From Flavipsychrobacter sp. (GTDB taxonomy: Bacteria > Bacteroidota > Bacteroidia > Chitinophagales > Chitinophagaceae), in contig JAEUVF010000019.1 of the NCBI GenBank assembly GCA_016787265.1, positions 1-64,000 on the forward strand: a stretch of 64,000 nt of DNA, in the 5' to 3' direction. Each line of letters opens with the position of its first letter. Positions within the stretch are counted from its first letter, which is position 1. Made by a program: the position numbers and the translations under genes. The notes beneath the pieces are model-generated. The model ran no database searches. It worked only from the letters and a program-made list of their open reading frames with translations, and was not told where the DNA came from. Of this stretch, positions 41,969 through 51,740 are shown piece by piece.

Positions 41969-43360
41969 ATGAGTTGGAAACAAATCTGTAGCGTTCTTGG
42001 TTCTTTACTATTTGGCATTTCGATGCAGGCGCAAACGGTGCCTGCCAGGCTTTCTCAAAAAATACAGGCAGTGCTTCAAGAACCAGGCATGAAACATGCT
42101 GTTGTGGCCCTTTCTGTTTTGGATGGTGTAACCGGTAAACCAGTTTTTGAATACAATGAACAGATGGGGCTGGCTCCTGCAAGTACGATGAAAGTGTTAA
42201 CCGCCATGGCGGCACTTGAAACCCTGGGACCTGACTATCGTTTCGAAACCCGGCTTGATTTCCGGGGTGAAATCAGGGCGGGGATATTGAATGGAGATTT
42301 GCTGATCAGGGGTGGAGGCGACCCTTCCCTGGGTTCTTGGAGGTATGCAGCTACAAAGGAAGAAGTATTCTGGGAGTCCTGGATAAAGGCGCTGAAAGCA
42401 AAAGGCATAAAAAAAATAACAGGAAATATCCTGTTAAATGAAGCTGAGCCGGATTTGGAACGCATACCGGATGGATGGATCTGGCAGGATATTGGTAATT
42501 ATTACGGTGCCGGAGCTGGTATTTTAAACTGGAGAGAAAATCAGTATGATGTGATCCTGGCAGCCGGACAAAAAACGGGAGATCCTGTACGGATAATCCG
42601 AACCAGGCCTGAATTGTATGGTGTGCAATTAAGATCGGCACTTAAAACGGGACCGAAAGGCAGTGGGGATAATGCTTATATCTACCTCGCACCGGGATCC
42701 AGTCAGGGTGTGATAAGAGGAACCATACCATTGGGGGAACAGGCTTTTTCGATTGCAGGTTCAATGCCTGATCCTTCCAGTCAGTTCATCGCCACTTTTA
42801 AAAAACAGCTTTCGGATGCAGGAATAGCAGTTGCAAATGAAACCGGGGTAGCTGCTGCTGGCCAAAGCGTTTCACTGATTCGGTCCGAATCACCCCGGCT
42901 GGATTCACTTGTTTATTGGTTCATACGAAAAAGCATCAACCTCTATGGCGAATCCATGATTAAGGAACTGGCTCGCAAGGCTGGTAAAACACCTTCAACA
43001 GCTGAAGGGGTGGAGCAATTGGTTGCATTCTGGAAAGCGAAAAACATTGAACCGGGAGCGATTCAACTGATGGATGGCAGTGGCTTATCTCCGCAAAACC
43101 GTGTTTCAGTGAATGCATTGACAACGGCACTTTACTGGTCAACCAAACAAAACTGGTACAGGCAGTTCTATGAATCCTTTCCTGTTTACAATGGTATGAA
43201 ACTTAAAAGCGGGTCCATCAATGGGGCTCGGGCCTATACCGGATTTCACAGCTCTGCGGATGGGAAAAAATACATTGTTGGCATCCTGGTGAATAATTAT
43301 TCCGGTTCCGGTACTGCAGCTGTCCGATCTCTCTACTCCGTGCTCGATGTATTGAAATAG
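41969..43360 (+). CDS. dacB: D-alanyl-D-alanine carboxypeptidase/endopeptidase (PBP4, DacB)
   Basis: 463 residues with a signal peptide (ending about MQAQ). Penicillin-binding motifs: Ser72-x-x-Lys75 (ASTMK), SIN near 319 (KSINLYGES) and KSG near 411 (KLKSGSINGA). It trims or cleaves peptidoglycan cross-links in the periplasm. Divergent from cinA with 50 bp between them. It overlaps the convergent thioesterase by 28 bp. Confidence 0.94.
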   Translation: MSWKQICSVLGSLLFGISMQAQTVPARLSQKIQAVLQEPGMKHAVVALSVLDGVTGKPVFEYNEQMGLAPASTMKVLTAMAALETLGPDYRFETRLDFRGEIRAGILNGDLLIRGGGDPSLGSWRYAATKEEVFWESWIKALKAKGIKKITGNILLNEAEPDLERIPDGWIWQDIGNYYGAGAGILNWRENQYDVILAAGQKTGDPVRIIRTRPELYGVQLRSALKTGPKGSGDNAYIYLAPGSSQGVIRGTIPLGEQAFSIAGSMPDPSSQFIATFKKQLSDAGIAVANETGVAAAGQSVSLIRSESPRLDSLVYWFIRKSINLYGESMIKELARKAGKTPSTAEGVEQLVAFWKAKNIEPGAIQLMDGSGLSPQNRVSVNALTTALYWSTKQNWYRQFYESFPVYNGMKLKSGSINGARAYTGFHSSADGKKYIVGILVNNYSGSGTAAVRSLYSVLDVLK

Positions 43361-43758
43361 GGTTCGAGCTTTTGGTATAAAGCATCCGGCATGGTTGTTT
43401 TTTCCCTGGTATCTGCTTTGATAAAGTAGAGCACTACCTTGCCGATGGTCAGGAGTTTCTGGTGTTCGTTGAACACTTCCTGCTGGAATTCAATCCGGTG
43501 ATCGGATGGCAGATTTGCGAGGGTGGTGCGTATGGTCAGCAGCTCATCGTAATGAGCCGGACGAAGAAATTTGGTATGCAACTCCACGATGGGCATGATC
43601 ACGCCCATCGCTTCCATGTCTTTATAACTGAATCCGAGTTGCCGGATGCTTTCCGCACGGGCCACTTCGAAATATTGTGCATAATTGCCATGGTACACTA
43701 CATTCATCTGGTCGGTTTCTGCATACCGCACACGAACCTGGGTTTCTGAAATATACAT
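43333..43758 (-). CDS. Acyl-CoA thioesterase, YbgC/4HBT family
   Basis: 141 residues. The hot-dog fold signature VRYAETDQMNVVYHGNYAQYFEVAR includes the catalytic Asp of the 4HBT family at residue 16 or nearby. It hydrolyses short acyl-CoA or acyl-ACP thioesters. Its 3' end overlaps dacB by 28 bp. A heptamer-type repeat lies immediately upstream. Confidence 0.9.
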   Translation of the reverse strand: MYISETQVRVRYAETDQMNVVYHGNYAQYFEVARAESIRQLGFSYKDMEAMGVIMPIVELHTKFLRPAHYDELLTIRTTLANLPSDHRIEFQQEVFNEHQKLLTIGKVVLYFIKADTREKTTMPDALYQKLEPYFNTSSTE

Positions 43759-43776
43759 TTTGCAATTTCTTATGTT

Positions 43777-43807
43777 AATTCATAATTCTCACATCTGACG
43801 TCTCACA
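43777..43807. repeat. Heptanucleotide element AATTCAT + TCTCACA/TCTGACG/TCTCACA
   Basis: One AATTCAT unit (43777-43783) precedes TCTCACA, TCTGACG, TCTCACA (43787-43807). The 17-mer TCTGACGTCTCACATTC (43794-43810) is repeated exactly at 60232-60248, where ATGAATT units also occur. It lies between the thioesterase and DoxX genes. Confidence 0.8.
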
Positions 43808-43811
43808 TTCC

Positions 43812-44219
43812 TTACCTTCCCATCATACGATCAAGGGATGCCCTGCCCGGGCCAACCAGCAGGATGGAAAGAAAACCAACCAGGAAAAGTGCGGCTTTTT
43901 CGCCTTCCTTAATATCATGGTTATGCGCAATAAAAAAAGCGATACTCATGGCAATTACGAGCGGAATAGCGGCGAGCCGGGTAAACAATCCTGCCATAAT
44001 CAACAGGCTGCAAAACACTTCGGCAAAGATCACCAGGATAAGCGACCAGTCGGATCCGATATGAAAAGGGTCACTGAATTTACTTTGCAGGCTGGGGTAT
44101 TTTGTTAATTTCTGAAAACCGTGATCAACCAGCATTAAACCTCCAAAGGTAATTCGCATCAAAAAGCTCATTGTATCAAATGCCCATTCCTGGTAGCTGG
44201 TGGAAAGTAGTTTTTTCAT
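43812..44219 (-). CDS. DoxX-family membrane protein
   Basis: 135 residues from ATG at 44219 (MKKLLSTSYQEWAFD). The frame extends upstream to 44246, but a minus-strand TATTTTTG at 44234-44241 lies in between, favouring the shorter form. Four membrane helices; LMRITFGGLMLVDHGFQKL and PLVIAMSIAFFIAHNHD fit DoxX. Function in respiration or quinone chemistry is only suggested by the family. Confidence 0.85.
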   Translation of the reverse strand: MKKLLSTSYQEWAFDTMSFLMRITFGGLMLVDHGFQKLTKYPSLQSKFSDPFHIGSDWSLILVIFAEVFCSLLIMAGLFTRLAAIPLVIAMSIAFFIAHNHDIKEGEKAALFLVGFLSILLVGPGRASLDRMMGR

Positions 44220-44233
44220 TCTGGATTTTTTGC

Positions 44234-44241
44234 CAAAAATA
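44234..44241 (-). promoter_or_regulatory. DoxX gene -7 element
   Basis: TATTTTTG on the minus strand, 14 bp upstream of the chosen ATG. Confidence 0.5.
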
Positions 44242-44372
44242 GGCACTCGGCAGAAAGAATTGTTAATGATTTCAATTATCCACAGTTGTTTGGAACGTTA
44301 TTTGGTCAGGATTAAAATATTTGAAAACTTTACCCGGTTTCAAGTGGCCTTTGAAAATAAAATCAACAACAA

Positions 44373-47300
44373 GTGAGAAACATCGTCGCAACGATTCTGT
44401 GCTGTTCCCTCGTACAATTCGGACAGGCACAACAAACTGGATTTTTCACTGATCCCCGGAACGGATATAAACAAGCAAAGGAATATTATCAGCAGGGGCA
44501 ATACAGCCTGGCGTATCCGATATTTCGCGAATTGTATCAGCAGCAACGGGAACCAGATCTGACCAATAATGCGCTCAATTCCCAGGACCTGCGTTTTTAT
44601 ACGTTGTCCTGTGGTTTGATGTTGAATGAAAAAGGGGCGCTGGAGCAGGCGACGGAATATGTGGAAATCGAAGAAAACGTAAGTCGTGTAGAACTGATGA
44701 GTTTTCAATTGGGAGAGTATTACTATCGCCAGAAGGATTTTTATCAGGCAGTAAACTTTTACGAAAAGACCTCACTCAACAACCTGGAAAATAACCAGGT
44801 TGCTACACTGAAGTTTCACCAGGGTTACAGTTATTTCAACCTGCAGCAGTTTGAAAAAGCGAAACCATTGCTGGATGCGGTTCGCCAGATGAAAAGTTCT
44901 GAGCATTATGTGGATGCCAACTATTATTATGGCTTTATCGCCTTCAAAGACCGCCAATACCGTACGGCGCTGGAGTCGTTCCGGATCGTGGAAAATGCAG
45001 AAGCCTATAGTGATGTGGTTCCCTATTATATTGCCAGTATTTTGTATATAACTGGTGAAAAGGAAAGGGCCCTGGAGTATGCAGGCGGAAAGCTGTCAAG
45101 AGGGAAAGGCTATTATGACCTGGAATTATCAAAGCTGGTTGGTCATGGCTGGTTTGAAAAAGGAGAATACGTAAAAGCACTGCCTTATCTTGAAAAATTT
45201 GCAGAACGAAATACTTTGGGCCGGTATGATCAGTATGAATTATCCTATACGCAATACCAGTTGAAGCAATACGGGAAGGCGATTGAAGGGTTCAAAAAAC
45301 TTTCAGGAAAAGAAGATTCGCTGGCACAAAACTCGATGTATCTTCTTGGAGATGCGTATCTGAAAACCGGGCAAAAAGCCAATGCGCGAAATGCATTTTT
45401 GTTCTGCGCCATCAACAGCTCCAATCCAACGCAGCAGGAGATATCCAGGTTCAATTATGGTAAGTTGTCGTATGAGTTGGGGTATCATGATATTGCCTTG
45501 AATGAATTGCAGCAGTTTCTGACAACCTATCCCAATTCCGGGTATGCAGCTGAAGCTCGGGAGGTATTGGTTGGCGTGATGGCTACCACGAGTAATTTTA
45601 AAGATGCGCTGACCCTGCTGGAAAGTATTCGCCAGCCATCGGAGCAGGTAAAGCGTTTTTATCCTTCCATTTTGTATGGTCGTGCTACCGAACTGATCAA
45701 TGATAACCGATTGGAGGAAGCTGATCTCCTGCTTGATAAAGCATTGAAAGCTCCGTATAATACCGCCATTCTTCCCCTTGTACAATTCTGGAAAGGCGAA
45801 CTGGCATATCGTAGCGGTGCAGTTGAAGAAGCGATCGAATATTATACCGATTACCTAAAAAATCCGGTAACCAATAATGAAGTGAGCAGTGCCAATGCAC
45901 AGTATAATCTCGGTTATGCCTACCTGCGAAAAGAATTATACCGCCAGGCACAGAGCAGTTTTGATGCGGTGGTAAAAACTCCGGCAGCAAGATCTTCACA
46001 GGTGGAACAGGATGCTTATATCCGGTCTGCGGATGCGATATATATGCAACGTGATTATAAAAAAGCAGCCTCCATGTATGACCGTGCCATCCAGTTGGGA
46101 TGGGCATCCAGTGATTATGCGAATTTTCAAAAAGCGATGATTGCAGGTATATCCAATTCGGGCGATAAAATCCGGCTATTGCAGCAACTTCAACAGAAGT
46201 ATCCCAATTCTTCTTTGATACCGGATGCCAACATGGAAATCGCGCAGTCTTACCTGGCGAATGAAGATTTTAAAGAAGCGATTCCTTATCTGCAGGCAGT
46301 CATTAAAGATGCCCGCAGTGAAGCACTTAAACCCAGAGCCTATTTACGGGCAGGTATTGCGCACTATAACCTTGGAAACAACGATGCGGCGTTGAAGCAA
46401 TACAATACCCTGCTGGAACAATATCCCAATTCAACTGAAGCAGAAGATGCGCTGGACAATGCAAGAAGCATTTATGTAGAAGAGGGGCGCACCAGTGAAT
46501 ACATTGGGTATGCCAGGAAAATGGGCCGGGATATTTCCACCAGTCAGCAGGATTCTCTGGCCTACGCAGAAGCAGAGATTCAATTGAGTAACGGTAATTT
46601 CAGCAATGCAATCAGCCGTTTTGAAGCCTATCTGAAGAATTACCCCCAGGGGCGCTATATAGTGGAAGCGAACTACTATAAAGGTGAAATTCATTTGAGC
46701 AGAAAAGAATTTGCTCCTGCAGCCGCTGCCTATGAAGCTGTAGCCAGCAGGGTGCCCAACAAGTTTGGTGAAAAATCACTGTTGCAGGCAGCCCGGATCA
46801 ATTTCTTTGACTTGAAACAATATGAAAAAGCGGCTGATCTCTATGAGCAGTTAAAGAATTTTGCAAGCACTGAGGAAAATAAACTGGAAGCGATGCGCGG
46901 ACAGTTAAGAAGTGAATATCAATTGGAGCGCTGGACAGATGCCGTTGAAAATGCAAAGGAATTACTGAAATCAAAAGGTGCCAGTGGTGATGATAAGCTC
47001 CTTAGTAATATGGTGCTTGCCCGTGCTGCCCAGGAGGAAAAGAACTTTGACCTGGCTATTTCTTATTACAAAGCGGCCGTAACCGGTGGTAAAGGAGCTT
47101 ACAGTGCGGAAGCCAGGTACCAGATCGCCTGGTGTTTGTTCGAGCAGTCGAAATTGAAAGAGTCGGAAAAAGCAGCATTTGAAGTGATCAATAAAAGTGG
47201 TTCCTATGAAGAATGGGTTACACGATCATATATATTGCTGGGAGATATCTACATGAAACAGCAGGATTATTTCAATGCGAAAGCGACCTACCAGAGTATT

Positions 47301-47405
47301 GTAGAGAATGCCTCGATTCCCGAACTAAAGGAACTTGCGCAGCAAAAACTCAAACTGGCAACCGAAGCGGAAAGCAAACAAAATAATATCTCCGCCAATA
47401 ATTGA
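44373..47405 (+). CDS. Large TPR-repeat protein, exported
   Basis: 1010 residues from a GTG start (MRNIVATILCCSLVQFGQAQ, signal peptide ending at about 20). Nearly the whole mature protein is built of about 20-25 tetratricopeptide repeats (e.g. AKEYYQQGQYSLAYPIFRELY, ALKQYNTLLEQYPNSTEAEDAL, ATYQSIVENASIPELKELAQ). Such proteins scaffold multi-protein assemblies in the periplasm or at the outer membrane. It is followed after 22 bp by the outer-membrane barrel gene, so the two are probably in one operon. Confidence 0.9.
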   Translation: MRNIVATILCCSLVQFGQAQQTGFFTDPRNGYKQAKEYYQQGQYSLAYPIFRELYQQQREPDLTNNALNSQDLRFYTLSCGLMLNEKGALEQATEYVEIEENVSRVELMSFQLGEYYYRQKDFYQAVNFYEKTSLNNLENNQVATLKFHQGYSYFNLQQFEKAKPLLDAVRQMKSSEHYVDANYYYGFIAFKDRQYRTALESFRIVENAEAYSDVVPYYIASILYITGEKERALEYAGGKLSRGKGYYDLELSKLVGHGWFEKGEYVKALPYLEKFAERNTLGRYDQYELSYTQYQLKQYGKAIEGFKKLSGKEDSLAQNSMYLLGDAYLKTGQKANARNAFLFCAINSSNPTQQEISRFNYGKLSYELGYHDIALNELQQFLTTYPNSGYAAEAREVLVGVMATTSNFKDALTLLESIRQPSEQVKRFYPSILYGRATELINDNRLEEADLLLDKALKAPYNTAILPLVQFWKGELAYRSGAVEEAIEYYTDYLKNPVTNNEVSSANAQYNLGYAYLRKELYRQAQSSFDAVVKTPAARSSQVEQDAYIRSADAIYMQRDYKKAASMYDRAIQLGWASSDYANFQKAMIAGISNSGDKIRLLQQLQQKYPNSSLIPDANMEIAQSYLANEDFKEAIPYLQAVIKDARSEALKPRAYLRAGIAHYNLGNNDAALKQYNTLLEQYPNSTEAEDALDNARSIYVEEGRTSEYIGYARKMGRDISTSQQDSLAYAEAEIQLSNGNFSNAISRFEAYLKNYPQGRYIVEANYYKGEIHLSRKEFAPAAAAYEAVASRVPNKFGEKSLLQAARINFFDLKQYEKAADLYEQLKNFASTEENKLEAMRGQLRSEYQLERWTDAVENAKELLKSKGASGDDKLLSNMVLARAAQEEKNFDLAISYYKAAVTGGKGAYSAEARYQIAWCLFEQSKLKESEKAAFEVINKSGSYEEWVTRSYILLGDIYMKQQDYFNAKATYQSIVENASIPELKELAQQKLKLATEAESKQNNISANN

Positions 47406-47427
47406 ATCAACTAAAGAAAGTATTTCC

Positions 47428-49080
47428 ATGAGCAATATGCAGGTAATTGGAAAATCGCTGGTAGTAGGAGCAGGGTTATTATCCCTGGGACTGGGCGCAA
47501 TAGCACAGGATAGCAGCAAGAGAAAAACCATAGATATAACTTCTACCTTCAAACCGGTTTTGAGGGATGCGGTGAAACTGAATTTTTCGGCAGCACAGCC
47601 CACGCTTGATACCAGCAGACCGGTATTGGGATATTCTATACCCGTTCAACAGGTAAAATTGCCGTACCAGCCAGGCACATTAAAACCGGTTGCCATGCAG
47701 ATCGATTCTGTTCTGCCCTGGAAGAATAGCCAGTATGTAAAAGTGGGAGTGGGCAATAATCATATTCCCTATGCCCAGGCCGGATTCAGTTTTGGGGAAG
47801 GCAAAACTTCCTACCTCAATTTATATGGTGAAGTATTCGCCAGCAAAGGCAAGTTGGATTTTCAGAAGCATAATATGGCGGAAGTGAGAGCAAGAGCCGG
47901 ACAAATGCTGAATCAAAATCACCAGGTGTCGGCAATGGTTGGCTTCAAAGGCGAAGATTATTTTCTTTATGGATACCGGCCTGCCACACTGGATTTTACA
48001 AAGCGTGAGTTACGTCAGCAGTTTCAGACACTGGACGGTGAAATTACTTTGCGGAATACGGATCCAACTGATTTTGGATTGAGTTATCAGCCAACCCTTA
48101 GAGTGGTATCTTTCCGTCACAATAATATGGACAGCAGTGCCAGGGAACAGAATTTTGTAGTTAAGTTACCGGTACAGAAAACATTTGGAAAAAGCTTTGG
48201 CATCAACCTTGAGTTCACCGGTGATCTGACGAATTTTAAGGCAGATGGAAAATCTACCATCAAAAACAACCTCTTTCAACTGGCTCCTTCTCTTCTGCTG
48301 AAAACACCAAATGTTTCCATCCAGACCGGTATCTTGCCATCCTGGGATAATAAGGTATTTCATATGATGCCGAATATTCTGGCAGACTTTACCACTAATG
48401 ATAAGCAGTTCACCTTCCAGGCTGGTTATATCGGATATTTCAATAAAGGAAGTATGCAGCGATTCTCGACCATCAATCCCTGGATTGCACAGCCTGATCA
48501 GTTGCTGAATACCCGGGTAGTTGAATTGTATGGAGGAATCAAAGGGGTGTTGGCAAAGCATTTTACCTACAATGCAAAACTGGGTGTACAGAAACAACGT
48601 AATGTCAATCTATTTGTTAATGACCTGAACGATGGTAAAACCTTTTTAACGGTATATGCTCCCGAAATGGATGTTGTTACCGTGCATGGTGAAATCGGGT
48701 ATCACAAAGGCGAGAAGTTTACCTTCAGTTCTGGTATTACCTATAATAATTTCGTAGATGTGGAGGGGCAGGAAAAAGCCTGGGGACTCTTCCCGCTTGA
48801 AGTAAATGCCAGCCTGCGCTGGAAGATTATCGATGATCTCTATTTCAAAACGGATTTTATCGGATGGGATGGTCCGGCTTACAGGAATCAGGCAGGACTT
48901 GCATTTAAAGGTGATAAGGCCTTTGATTTAAGTTCCGGACTTGAGTTCAAGGTTACTAAATCCATTGACCTTTGGCTGCAAATGAATAATATCCTGAACA
49001 ATCGCTATGAGCGCTGGAACCAGTACCAGGTATACGGATTTAACGTACTTGGTGGTGTGATTTTGAGATTGAACCGTTAA
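47428..49080 (+). CDS. Outer-membrane beta-barrel protein (TonB-receptor-like barrel)
   Basis: 550 residues from ATG at 47428 (MSNMQVIGKSLVVGAGLL; signal ending about AIAQ). ATG at 47437 is an alternative. After a Lys/Thr/Pro-rich N-terminal segment (TSTFKPVLRDAVKLNFSA), about 430 residues of alternating amphipathic strands follow, ending in GFNVLGGVILRLNR without a C-terminal Phe. No plug domain is seen, so it is not a full TonB-dependent transporter. Its genomic partners are the TPR protein upstream and the HU-CCDC81 protein downstream. Confidence 0.75.
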   Translation: MSNMQVIGKSLVVGAGLLSLGLGAIAQDSSKRKTIDITSTFKPVLRDAVKLNFSAAQPTLDTSRPVLGYSIPVQQVKLPYQPGTLKPVAMQIDSVLPWKNSQYVKVGVGNNHIPYAQAGFSFGEGKTSYLNLYGEVFASKGKLDFQKHNMAEVRARAGQMLNQNHQVSAMVGFKGEDYFLYGYRPATLDFTKRELRQQFQTLDGEITLRNTDPTDFGLSYQPTLRVVSFRHNNMDSSAREQNFVVKLPVQKTFGKSFGINLEFTGDLTNFKADGKSTIKNNLFQLAPSLLLKTPNVSIQTGILPSWDNKVFHMMPNILADFTTNDKQFTFQAGYIGYFNKGSMQRFSTINPWIAQPDQLLNTRVVELYGGIKGVLAKHFTYNAKLGVQKQRNVNLFVNDLNDGKTFLTVYAPEMDVVTVHGEIGYHKGEKFTFSSGITYNNFVDVEGQEKAWGLFPLEVNASLRWKIIDDLYFKTDFIGWDGPAYRNQAGLAFKGDKAFDLSSGLEFKVTKSIDLWLQMNNILNNRYERWNQYQVYGFNVLGGVILRLNR

Positions 49081-49141
49081 TCTGATAACTATTTTTTGAC
49101 GGTTCAGGTAAAATTCGGTTTTTTGCCCGATTGGAACCTGT

Positions 49142-49798
49142 ATGGAAAGACTGGACGTATTAACCAATTATTTACTGCAACAAAAGCGGATCAGCATTCC
49201 TGGTTTGGGTACGCTTTATATGGAGCGGGTTCCTGCCAGAACCGATTTTGTGAATGCCAGGATTCTACCCCCCTTATACAGGTTCCGGTTCGATCAGTAT
49301 TTTGATGCTCCCGATAAGGACCTTTTTGGTTATTTATCCAACCAACTTGGCATACCGGATTTTGAGGCCGTTAAATGGTACAATGAATTTGCCTATGCAC
49401 TGCGTACCAAAATCAGGAATAACGAACCCGCAGCATGGCCCGGACTCGGCAATTTTATTGCTGACGAGAAAGGTGAAATAGCTTTTGAAACAGAGAAGCC
49501 ATGTTTTGATCTTCCATACCCTGTTCCTGCCAACCGGATCGTGCGCGAACATACCGGGCATGCGATTCTGGTAGGAGACCGCGAAGTAATGGTTTCCGAT
49601 CTAACCGAGCGATCTGAAGATGCTGTCTTTGTTGAACGGGGCTCCTGGTGGATCTATGCATTAATAATCGCAGCACTTGCACTGATGGGTATAGGATATC
49701 ACTATTATATGCAGGATGCTGGTCAGCAAAATGGCGGCAACCAACAAATAGTTCCAGCATCTCCAATGCCTTCCTCCAGCAGAATCATCAACAACTAA
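49142..49798 (+). CDS. HU-CCDC81-like domain membrane protein
   Basis: 218 residues. Two HU-CCDC81-like segments: LTNYLLQQKRISIPGLGTLYMERVPA (about 5-35), and a second with NEPAAWPGLGNFIADEKGEI (about 95-115). One membrane helix lies near 172-190 (WWIYALIIAALALMGIGYHYY), then a short Gln/Asn/Ser-rich tail. In Bacteroidota such proteins usually end in a SPOR peptidoglycan-binding domain, which is missing here. Coding begins 61 bp after the barrel gene. Confidence 0.75.
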   Translation: MERLDVLTNYLLQQKRISIPGLGTLYMERVPARTDFVNARILPPLYRFRFDQYFDAPDKDLFGYLSNQLGIPDFEAVKWYNEFAYALRTKIRNNEPAAWPGLGNFIADEKGEIAFETEKPCFDLPYPVPANRIVREHTGHAILVGDREVMVSDLTERSEDAVFVERGSWWIYALIIAALALMGIGYHYYMQDAGQQNGGNQQIVPASPMPSSSRIINN

Positions 49799-49799
49799 T

Positions 49800-50696
49800 A
49801 TGGGACCGATACATATAACTGCCTGTCCGGTTTGTTCTTCAGGTTCCATTCAACCGGTTGTTACACTACAGGATTATTCTGTATCCAGAGAGACCTTTGA
49901 AATATGGGAGTGCGCACAGTGCAGTTTCCGTTTTACACAGAATATCCCGGATCAGACAGCCATCGCCCCTTATTACAAATCTGAAAATTATATATCGCAT
50001 AGCGATACCAATAAAGGATTTATCAATCGGTTATACCATATTGTTAGAAGGTATACATTAGGTAGTAAACGAAACTTGCTCAAAAAGGAAAATGCAGGGC
50101 AATCTGGCCGTTTGCTTGATGTGGGTGCAGGTACCGGTGCCTTTTTATTGGAGATGAAAGCAGCTGGTTGGGATATTACCGGCCTCGAGCCAGATATGGA
50201 TGCCATGAAGCTGGCACAACAAAAAACAGGTTTGTCGCTTTATGACACGGATACCCTGTTTCAACTGCCCGCTTCAACTTTTGATATTATTACCCTCTGG
50301 CATGTGTTGGAACATGTTCATGCACTACATGCATATCTTGATCAGTTCCATACGATCTTAAAGCAGGATGGAACCCTGCTGATTGCAGTACCTAATTACT
50401 GTTCGGAGGATGCAAATCATTACCAGCAATACTGGGCTGCTTACGATGTACCAAGACACCTGTACCATTTTTCACCGAAATCCATGCGAACATTGATGGA
50501 GAACCATGGCTTCAGCGTGCAGCGCATACAGCCTATGTGGTTCGATAGTTTTTATGTAAGTATGCTCAGTGAAACCTATCGTAAAGGAAGGTCCAATTTG
50601 CCCGCTGCTTTCTGGCAGGGATTAAAATCCAATCTATCGGCGATGCATAATCGCGAAAAAGCGAGTTCCCTTATTTACGTAATCAAAAAAAACTAG
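49800..50696 (+). CDS. Class I SAM-dependent methyltransferase with zinc ribbon
   Basis: 298 residues. N-terminal zinc-ribbon CPVCSSGS ... WECAQCSFRF (about 8-45), then a Rossmann methyltransferase domain with GRLLDVGAGTGAFLLEMK (motif I, about 103-120), ITGLEPDMDAMKLAQ and FDIITLWHVLEHV. Related enzymes methylate sugars or small metabolites in surface polysaccharide or quinone pathways. Its ATG follows the HU-CCDC81 stop by one base, and its stop shares CTAG with the convergent cyclase gene. Confidence 0.87.
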   Translation: MGPIHITACPVCSSGSIQPVVTLQDYSVSRETFEIWECAQCSFRFTQNIPDQTAIAPYYKSENYISHSDTNKGFINRLYHIVRRYTLGSKRNLLKKENAGQSGRLLDVGAGTGAFLLEMKAAGWDITGLEPDMDAMKLAQQKTGLSLYDTDTLFQLPASTFDIITLWHVLEHVHALHAYLDQFHTILKQDGTLLIAVPNYCSEDANHYQQYWAAYDVPRHLYHFSPKSMRTLMENHGFSVQRIQPMWFDSFYVSMLSETYRKGRSNLPAAFWQGLKSNLSAMHNREKASSLIYVIKKN

Positions 50697-51535
50697 TTGA
50701 TCTGTACTTCCAGGATCACCGGCCAGAGTTTACCCGTAATGTAAATTTTTCCCGTAGCTGCATCAAAAGCGATTCCATTTAGTACAGCATCTCCGTTATT
50801 GTAATCAGTATTGGGAAAATACTTTTGTTTCATGGAATCCAGCAGGGTAGACAGATCAGCGCGACCAACTACCTGGCCATTGGAGGGATCAATTTTCAGG
50901 ATATAGTTGGTCTGCCATTGATTCGCATAGATATAACCGTTAATGTATTCCAGTTCGTTCAGATTGCTGACCGGACCGTACTCATTGGTTACGCTTAGAA
51001 TGCGGGCAGTTTTAAAATCAATCGGATCAAGAAAATACAGATTGCTGGTACCGTCGGATAAAATCAGGTGTGTACTGTCGTGGGTGAGTCCCCATCCTTC
51101 CGTTTTGATCTGGAACTCGCTGGTTTTTTTGAGCGTTACAGGGTCATATATAAAGCCCTTTTTTTCTGTCCAGGTAAGCTGGTACAGTTTGTCCTGAAAT
51201 ACGGTTATCCCTTCCCCGAAATAATTATTGCCAAGTGGCTGGGTGGCAGTAGCTTTCCCTGAGCCTGGATCTATTTTGGAAATTCTGGATGTGTATTCAT
51301 TCACACCTGGTTTACCTCCCGTACCTTCTATCAATTGTCCCTTATATACCACCAATCCCTGTACATAGGAAGTTGCATCATGCGGAAATACATTTACGAT
51401 ATTTACCTGCATAACAGCAGGAGCTGGCAAATTATTGGAGGGAGCCAGTTGGCCATTTTCTGCAGGCTGCGGAGCATTGTTGCAGGCGCCTGCCAGAAAG
51501 CAAACCAGCATCGCGAAAAAAGGGTTCTTTTTCAT
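50693..51535 (-). CDS. Glutaminyl-peptide cyclotransferase, lipoprotein
   Basis: 280 residues from ATG at 51535 (MKKNPFFAMLVCFLAGAC); an ATG two codons upstream (51541) is so close to the -7 element that it may not be used. Lipoprotein signal with lipobox LAGAC. The mature part is the five-bladed propeller of bacterial/plant-type glutamine cyclotransferase (VNVFPHDATSYVQGLVVYKG, GTGGKPGVNEYTSRI, NELEYINGYIYANQW). It converts N-terminal Gln to pyroglutamate on exported proteins. Many Bacteroidota exported proteins have Gln after the signal cleavage site. Confidence 0.92.
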   Translation of the reverse strand: MKKNPFFAMLVCFLAGACNNAPQPAENGQLAPSNNLPAPAVMQVNIVNVFPHDATSYVQGLVVYKGQLIEGTGGKPGVNEYTSRISKIDPGSGKATATQPLGNNYFGEGITVFQDKLYQLTWTEKKGFIYDPVTLKKTSEFQIKTEGWGLTHDSTHLILSDGTSNLYFLDPIDFKTARILSVTNEYGPVSNLNELEYINGYIYANQWQTNYILKIDPSNGQVVGRADLSTLLDSMKQKYFPNTDYNNGDAVLNGIAFDAATGKIYITGKLWPVILEVQIN

Positions 51536-51546
51536 TGACATGCAGG

Positions 51547-51554
51547 CAAAGGTA
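51547..51554 (-). promoter_or_regulatory. Cyclotransferase gene -7 element
   Basis: Minus-strand TACCTTTG, five bases before an ATG at 51541 and 11 before the ATG at 51535, predicting a very short leader. Confidence 0.5.
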
Positions 51555-51740
51555 GGATGCCCATTGGTTCCATTCGTCTAAAAAACGCTAAAAAAGGTCC
51601 ATTGATCTTTGAATTTCAACTAAAAAGCAGTTGTTTTACAGTTCTTCATCGAATATCCTCTGACAAGTACTGTCGAAATCTACCCAATGAATTGCTGTTG
51701 ATCCACGCTATGATTGGCCGTCCAAACAATCGATTTGTTC

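Noticed and set aside
49142..49798. HU-CCDC81 protein considered as a frameshifted SPOR protein
   Set aside because: The frame ends cleanly one base before the next gene and no SPOR-like sequence was seen in the other frames downstream.
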